Assembly (NCBI GenBank): GCA_029747015.1
Contig: JAKOGI010000573.1
Coordinates: forward strand, 407,501 to 471,500
Direction: 5' to 3'
DNA length: 64,000 bases
Source of the DNA: Carnegiea gigantea
Taxonomy: Eukaryota; Streptophyta; Magnoliopsida; Caryophyllales; Cactaceae
In this document: positions 60,176 to 64,000 of the stretch, piece after piece
How the letters are laid out: every line of letters begins with the position of its first letter
Numbering within the stretch: the stretch's first letter is position 1
Notes under the pieces: model-generated
What the model was told of the DNA's origin: nothing
What the model saw: only the letters and a program-made list of their open reading frames with translations
The model's database searches: none
Made by a program: the position numbers and the translations under genes

Positions 60176-60181
60176 AATAAA
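60176..60181 (+). terminator. Viral poly(A) signal
   Basis: AATAAA lies about 165 bp after the TATA box, the usual spacing for the caulimovirid pregenomic RNA, which carries the signal in its terminal repeat. Confidence 0.65.
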
Positions 60182-60301
60182 AGAAGTTTCCTAGTAGAAA
60201 ACGTTATTTAATTGAACCTTATGTCTTAAATATTATAATTTCTTCATTGAAGTCTCACTATCCTTCAAAATACTTAAAACTTGATTAATGACTACGGTAT
60301 G

Positions 60302-62658
60302 TGTATAGCTTGTCGTAGAGATAGAAATTTAACCACTACTTCAATTCATAGATAATATTTACAGTATAGAAAAGTAAGGATCGATCCCACGAAGAAAGAT
60401 TATGTTAAAAAGCTAGTTTAATTCCCAATAATTTTACTACTCTAATTTATTGCTTCTTCTCTTTGTATTTCTAAAATAAATCAAATTTAATAAATAAAAA
60501 TATGAAAAAATACTTAATGATACTCTTAAATATTCTAAATCTAATTATGGAAATAGAACAATAAATAGCTATCCTAAATAATCTGGAAAAATAAAAACAG
60601 AAATAATAACACAATATTCAACTAAAATTAAAACAGAAAATAACAAGCAGAAAATTAATATTAAAAATTACAAAAAGTAAGCCAAATTAATATTCTGCAA
60701 GTTTATAAATTTATAACTACAAAATTATATATAATTAAATTCAGAAAAATCAAAACAAAAAATTAACTCCAGAAAATGCAAACAGAAAATAAAATCTGAA
60801 ATTAGAGAAAAATAAACTAAACTAATATAAATACGAAAATAAATAGCAAAATTATCCAAATTTTAGGATGTAATTTTCTGGACTTAACAGGACCTAAAAA
60901 ACATGAAACAAAAATTAAAAATGTAATTTTCAGGCTTATTAAAATAAAAACCTGCACATATCCCATTCACGAAATAATTCTAAAAAATTATCAAATAATT
61001 TTTAAAAATTCCAAAATTAAATAGAGGCAGAATAGGACACTAAGTAAACCGTAGGATGGATTAAAAATTGAAAAAACACAAAAGGAACTATTTTTAACCT
61101 AATTTCTAACAAACCGATAATTAAGCAGCAAAATAGAATATAAATTAAATCTGATCACACTAAAAATCAAAATCTAACTAATCTAATATGACCGGGACAC
61201 TCCTAAAAGAGTACTCCTTTGGAGGGGTAAATAAAATTTATATTAAAGCTTATAAATTGACGAATAAAAATTGACAACTAAATAAATTAACTGAAACGCA
61301 ACAAATAATTATCAAAGATACCAGGTTTATGAAAAATACTTAGCATAATCTATATCTACCATGCAAATTAATATTTATCATTAACACACAAATCAATTTT
61401 TTTTAATCCATAAGTTAGACTGTAGAAGACATCCATCAGTAGATCTTTCCCGTTTTTCCTTATATTATAGTTTATTTAGGTCCACCCCTAATATAAACCC
61501 TACTAATTTTGATAACCCTAACACCAGCGCAAGAATTTAATCAAACTATAGCACTATGTGTTAGAAAAACATTATCTAATGCTTTGTAATCAATTTACTA
61601 GCAAATTAATTTAACAAAGTTCTATAATGATAATCTAATTAAAAGAGATGGGTTTGAGCCATCCATGATTAATTAGGGTGATACTATTGCCTAAAAGACT
61701 ATAACTTTTACGTATTAAGCCTTTTAAACTATCATATGAATTCATATTAAACTAACTAGCATGCATTCTAATTAATATAACACGAATATCATGAACGATA
61801 AATACTAATCGCTATAGAATCATGAATAATAATCAACTAGACAATAAAAGCATAGAACTTGTTTCAAAATAATTAATTTAGCATGGTTTCAAATAGATTA
61901 TACTAAGTACAAGGAAATTACTCACTCATATTAAAAATAAAATCATAACAATTAACCAAAGGTTTCATGTTTAATAATAAACTAAACAAAGAAAAAAATA
62001 AAATAAAAAATAGAATGAGAATAAAAGAAGTCTACTTAGGCATGGGTGATTGAAGTGGCTGGCGTGGTGGTCTTTCTTAGATGAGGCGTGGGTAAGACGA
62101 GAAGGTGTGACGACGATGATGATTTATGATGGAGTATGGTGATGTGTATTATGGAGCAGCCGTGGGTTGTGACGGAGAAGAGGCTAGCATGTGTTTGTGG
62201 GTGAGGAGATGAAGAAGGCTGTGTGGGTATTATGGAGGAGAAGGTAGCTAGGGTTAGGCGTGTGTAAGGTGTTTGTGAGTTGAGATGGTGATGATCATAT
62301 GGTGAGGAGATGATTTATGGTGAGAAAAGTTAGGGTTAAGCGTGATATGGGCTTAGGCTTTAGTGACTAGGGTTTTCTTTTCTTAGACTCCTTTTCCCCC
62401 AAGTCTTCTAGCTTCTCTTCATCTCCTGTAACCCTAACCCAAATAAATAATTATGGAAATAATATTTTCCATAAATCATTATTTTTGGACCGACTTGATA
62501 GCCCCGCGTGTAAAATCCGAACTTTGACGTCCTCTCTTCTCCTCTTTATTTTATTAATGCTAAACCTGAAAAATATATAAAATAAAGTAAATTAGATGAA
62601 ATAATATATAATATAATCGAGATAATTATTAAAACAATGCATGATTTTTGGCTTAACA
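60302..62658 (-). mobile_element. Probable minus-strand gypsy-type LTR, 2.36 kb
   Basis: On the minus strand it starts TGTTAAGCCAAAAATCATGC (62658) and ends with CTACGACAAGCTATACACA (about 60302). Near the end it contains TTCTTCGTGGGATCGATCCT, matching the CCTTGTGGATTCGACC-type block that sits close to the end of the Athila/Tat LTR at 15215. A CT- and CACC-rich transcribed-leader-like part lies at about 62450-62030. No second LTR or primer site is in the window and no 5-bp target duplication was found. It could be a solo LTR. Confidence 0.45.
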
Positions 62659-63239
62659 GTCTGAGATAGAAACCAAACAGATTTGTGTTGTGCCTGATAT
62701 ACGTAAGGAGGAGTAGATATTAGCAATCTCTGTAAACCATAAGTTAGAGGAATGTCGGAGTCCAACATCGACTAAGTTCAGGTAACTATCGAAACTCTCT
62801 AATTAAGCTTTAATTATTTTGCTAAGCATGGTGGTGGGACTGTAATCACAGAAAGTATAATATATAAGATAGAAATAGTAGATTGTGATAATAGTAACAG
62901 TAAAGTCATTATAAGAAGTTTAATCACTTAAAATAAGCATATTTCTTGAAAAAATCCCTAAAAATAGTTCATTTCACGTTTTTCCTATTCCAGAGACTTT
63001 TCTGCAATTTCTAAAAGTTCAAGGGCTAAAATAATAGAAAAAAGGACCTAAAAGTCTTTTGTTCGAAAAATTAGGAACCTCCAGTGTCATTTTTAAAAAG
63101 TTAGGGACCAAAAAGTTTTTGACCAAAAAGTTTTTAACCGAAAACTTAGGGCACCTCAGAATCATTTATTGCTTTCTTTTTCTATTTTCACCACCCATAT
63201 TCATACCCATGGGGGTGGGCTTTGCGGGTTTTCGGCAGG
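62659..63239. other. Intergenic DNA with a GGGTGGGC/GCGGGT-rich end
   Basis: AT-rich. TTAGGGACCAAAAAGTTTTTGACC at about 63100-63125 resembles words in other decayed repeats. At 63205-63245 a G-rich stretch (GGGGGTGGGCTTTGCGGG) is like the GGGCGGGT repeat at 41236. Confidence 0.45.
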
Positions 63240-63831
63240 TGCGGATTTTTTTGCTGGCCTTAGCTGCTGCTTTTGTGTTTGGTCGATTTAACAAAGAAGT
63301 TTTTATAACACTTCTTTTTATTGAAAGGATTGAAACCAATCCCTTTGTTAAATGATGCTTTTTGTGAGTCGAGAATTTCATTTAAATTTTCTTCTCCTTT
63401 TGAAAATTAAAATTTTTTTTTTCAAGGTCGGCATATATGGATTGTAAATCATTTTTCTCTTTTCTAAGGACACATTCTTCTTTAACTATATTTAATTCAT
63501 TTGACAACAGACCATTTGATTTTTAGAATTTAGCATTTTCTTGAGACAAATCAAAAATCATTTTATTTAAACTTTTAATTTTAGAACTATGCCCTTGTAG
63601 TTTGAGAAAATAGAGCAACAATTTTATTACCTTGCATTTTGAGCACTTATTTAAACCATCATATACCTCATCTGGAACCTCGTACTCTTCTGCATCATCT
63701 TTACTTAAGTTCCCATCATCATCACCGTCACTTGGATTTGAATCACTAACTTGTTCATTTGCCATTAGGCAAAGATGATTGATCTTTTTTTTGTCGTTGA
63801 AATTGCCAAACATATTGTCCACTTTTGACAA
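63240..63831 (-). pseudogene. Sirevirus-type copia gag fragment
   Basis: The minus-strand frame from 63831 reads NHLCLMANEQVSDSNPSDGD (acidic) and CSKCKVIKLLLYFLKLQGHS, then a coiled-coil stretch through SKIKSLNKMIFDLSQENAKF. After a stop come LRKEKNDLQSIYADLEKKNF and the Lys/Ser-rich part NRPNTKAAAKASKK near 63250. This is the central to C-terminal gag of Sirevirus/Maximus copia elements, up to just before the zinc knuckle. Its upstream part is cut off at 63829 by the second RTE copy. Confidence 0.7.
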
Positions 63832-64000
63832 AAATGGAAGTTTACCTCAGGCGTGCTATGTGACAAGAGGGTGCCCCTAGGATTGAAAGGCAAGGTCTAT
63901 CGTATGGTAGTTAGACCGGCGGTTCTTTATGGATCGAAATATTGGCCTTTAAAAAAGACACAAGTCCAAAGGTTGATGGCAGCAGAGATGAGGATGATTA
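63829..64000 (+). mobile_element. 5'-truncated RTE LINE, second copy, runs off the window
   Basis: From CAAAAATGGAAG at 63829 the sequence parallels 56433-56604 of the first RTE copy (for example AAAGGCAAGGTCTATCGTAT against AAAGGCAAAGTCTATCACAT). The encoded RT C-terminal block [19 protein letters not shown] is in frame. Abrupt 5' truncation is typical of LINE insertion. The 3' end and target duplication lie outside the window. Confidence 0.9.

Larger units (their letters stand above)
41925..60290 (+). mobile_element. Endogenous pararetrovirus (Caulimoviridae), copy 2, nearly complete
   Basis: Plus-strand viral genome fossil: leader and tRNA-Met primer site (42028), small ORF (42108), coat protein (42487-43518 and 51684-51890), zinc knuckle (about 51920), movement protein (to 53139), protease (53137 on), RT (57552-58148), RNase H (58440-58760), downstream ORFs (58757-59716), promoter-like region with TATA box (60008) and poly(A) signal (60176). 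It is cut by a CACTA element (43519-51680) and an RTE LINE (about 53545-57316). Gene order is that of cavemo-/solendo-like viruses; genus is inference. All major genes carry stops or frameshifts and no infectious capacity is suggested. Confidence 0.88.

Overview
This window looks like a stretch of a large, repeat-rich flowering-plant nuclear genome. The signs are eukaryotic splice sites, AT-rich intergenic DNA, trinucleotide and (AT)n microsatellites, and plant transposon families stacked inside one another. No intact cellular gene was found. The only host gene I recognise is a decayed nuclear poly(A) polymerase gene on the minus strand at the left edge (about 0.1-1.5 kb). A CT-rich leader and an unidentified open exon lie upstream of it.

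From 5.2 to 9.8 kb a 4-kb CACTA element (15-bp perfect ends, ATC target duplication) sits in a probable hAT-type repeat. A small inverted-repeat element lies at 10.1-10.5 kb. From 11.2 to 23.0 kb a 5'-truncated Ty1/copia retrotransposon is split inside its polymerase region by a 7.2-kb Athila/Tat-type Ty3/gypsy element. That inner element has two 1.3-kb LTRs, a tRNA-Asp primer site, gag and protease, but no recognisable reverse transcriptase or integrase. A 543-bp hAT-type MITE with a perfect 8-bp target duplication follows at 23.0 kb.

From 23.9 to 28.9 kb another gypsy-type LTR is interrupted by a minus-strand endogenous plant pararetrovirus (Caulimoviridae). From 29 to 37 kb there are dispersed TGACGG-rich blocks, microsatellites and short tandem duplications. 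From 37 to 41.2 kb lies a degenerate minus-strand Sirevirus-like copia remnant.

From 41.9 to 60.3 kb a second, longer pararetrovirus copy lies on the plus strand. It runs from the tRNA-Met primer site and a small 5' ORF through coat protein, zinc knuckle, movement protein, protease, reverse transcriptase, RNase H and downstream ORFs to a promoter-like region and a poly(A) signal. It is cut twice: by an 8.2-kb CACTA element carrying both transposase-type genes (43519-51680) and by a nearly full-length RTE-type LINE (about 53545-57316). A probable minus-strand LTR (60.3-62.7 kb), more Sirevirus gag (63.2-63.8 kb) and the start of a second, truncated RTE copy close the window.

All the mobile elements look inactive. 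Coding regions carry stops and frameshifts, and several catalytic residues are replaced. The main interest is the order of nesting, the two pararetrovirus copies that can be compared with each other, and the gag-protease-only gypsy element. Identities were judged by eye from translated motifs and sequence comparison, with no database search.
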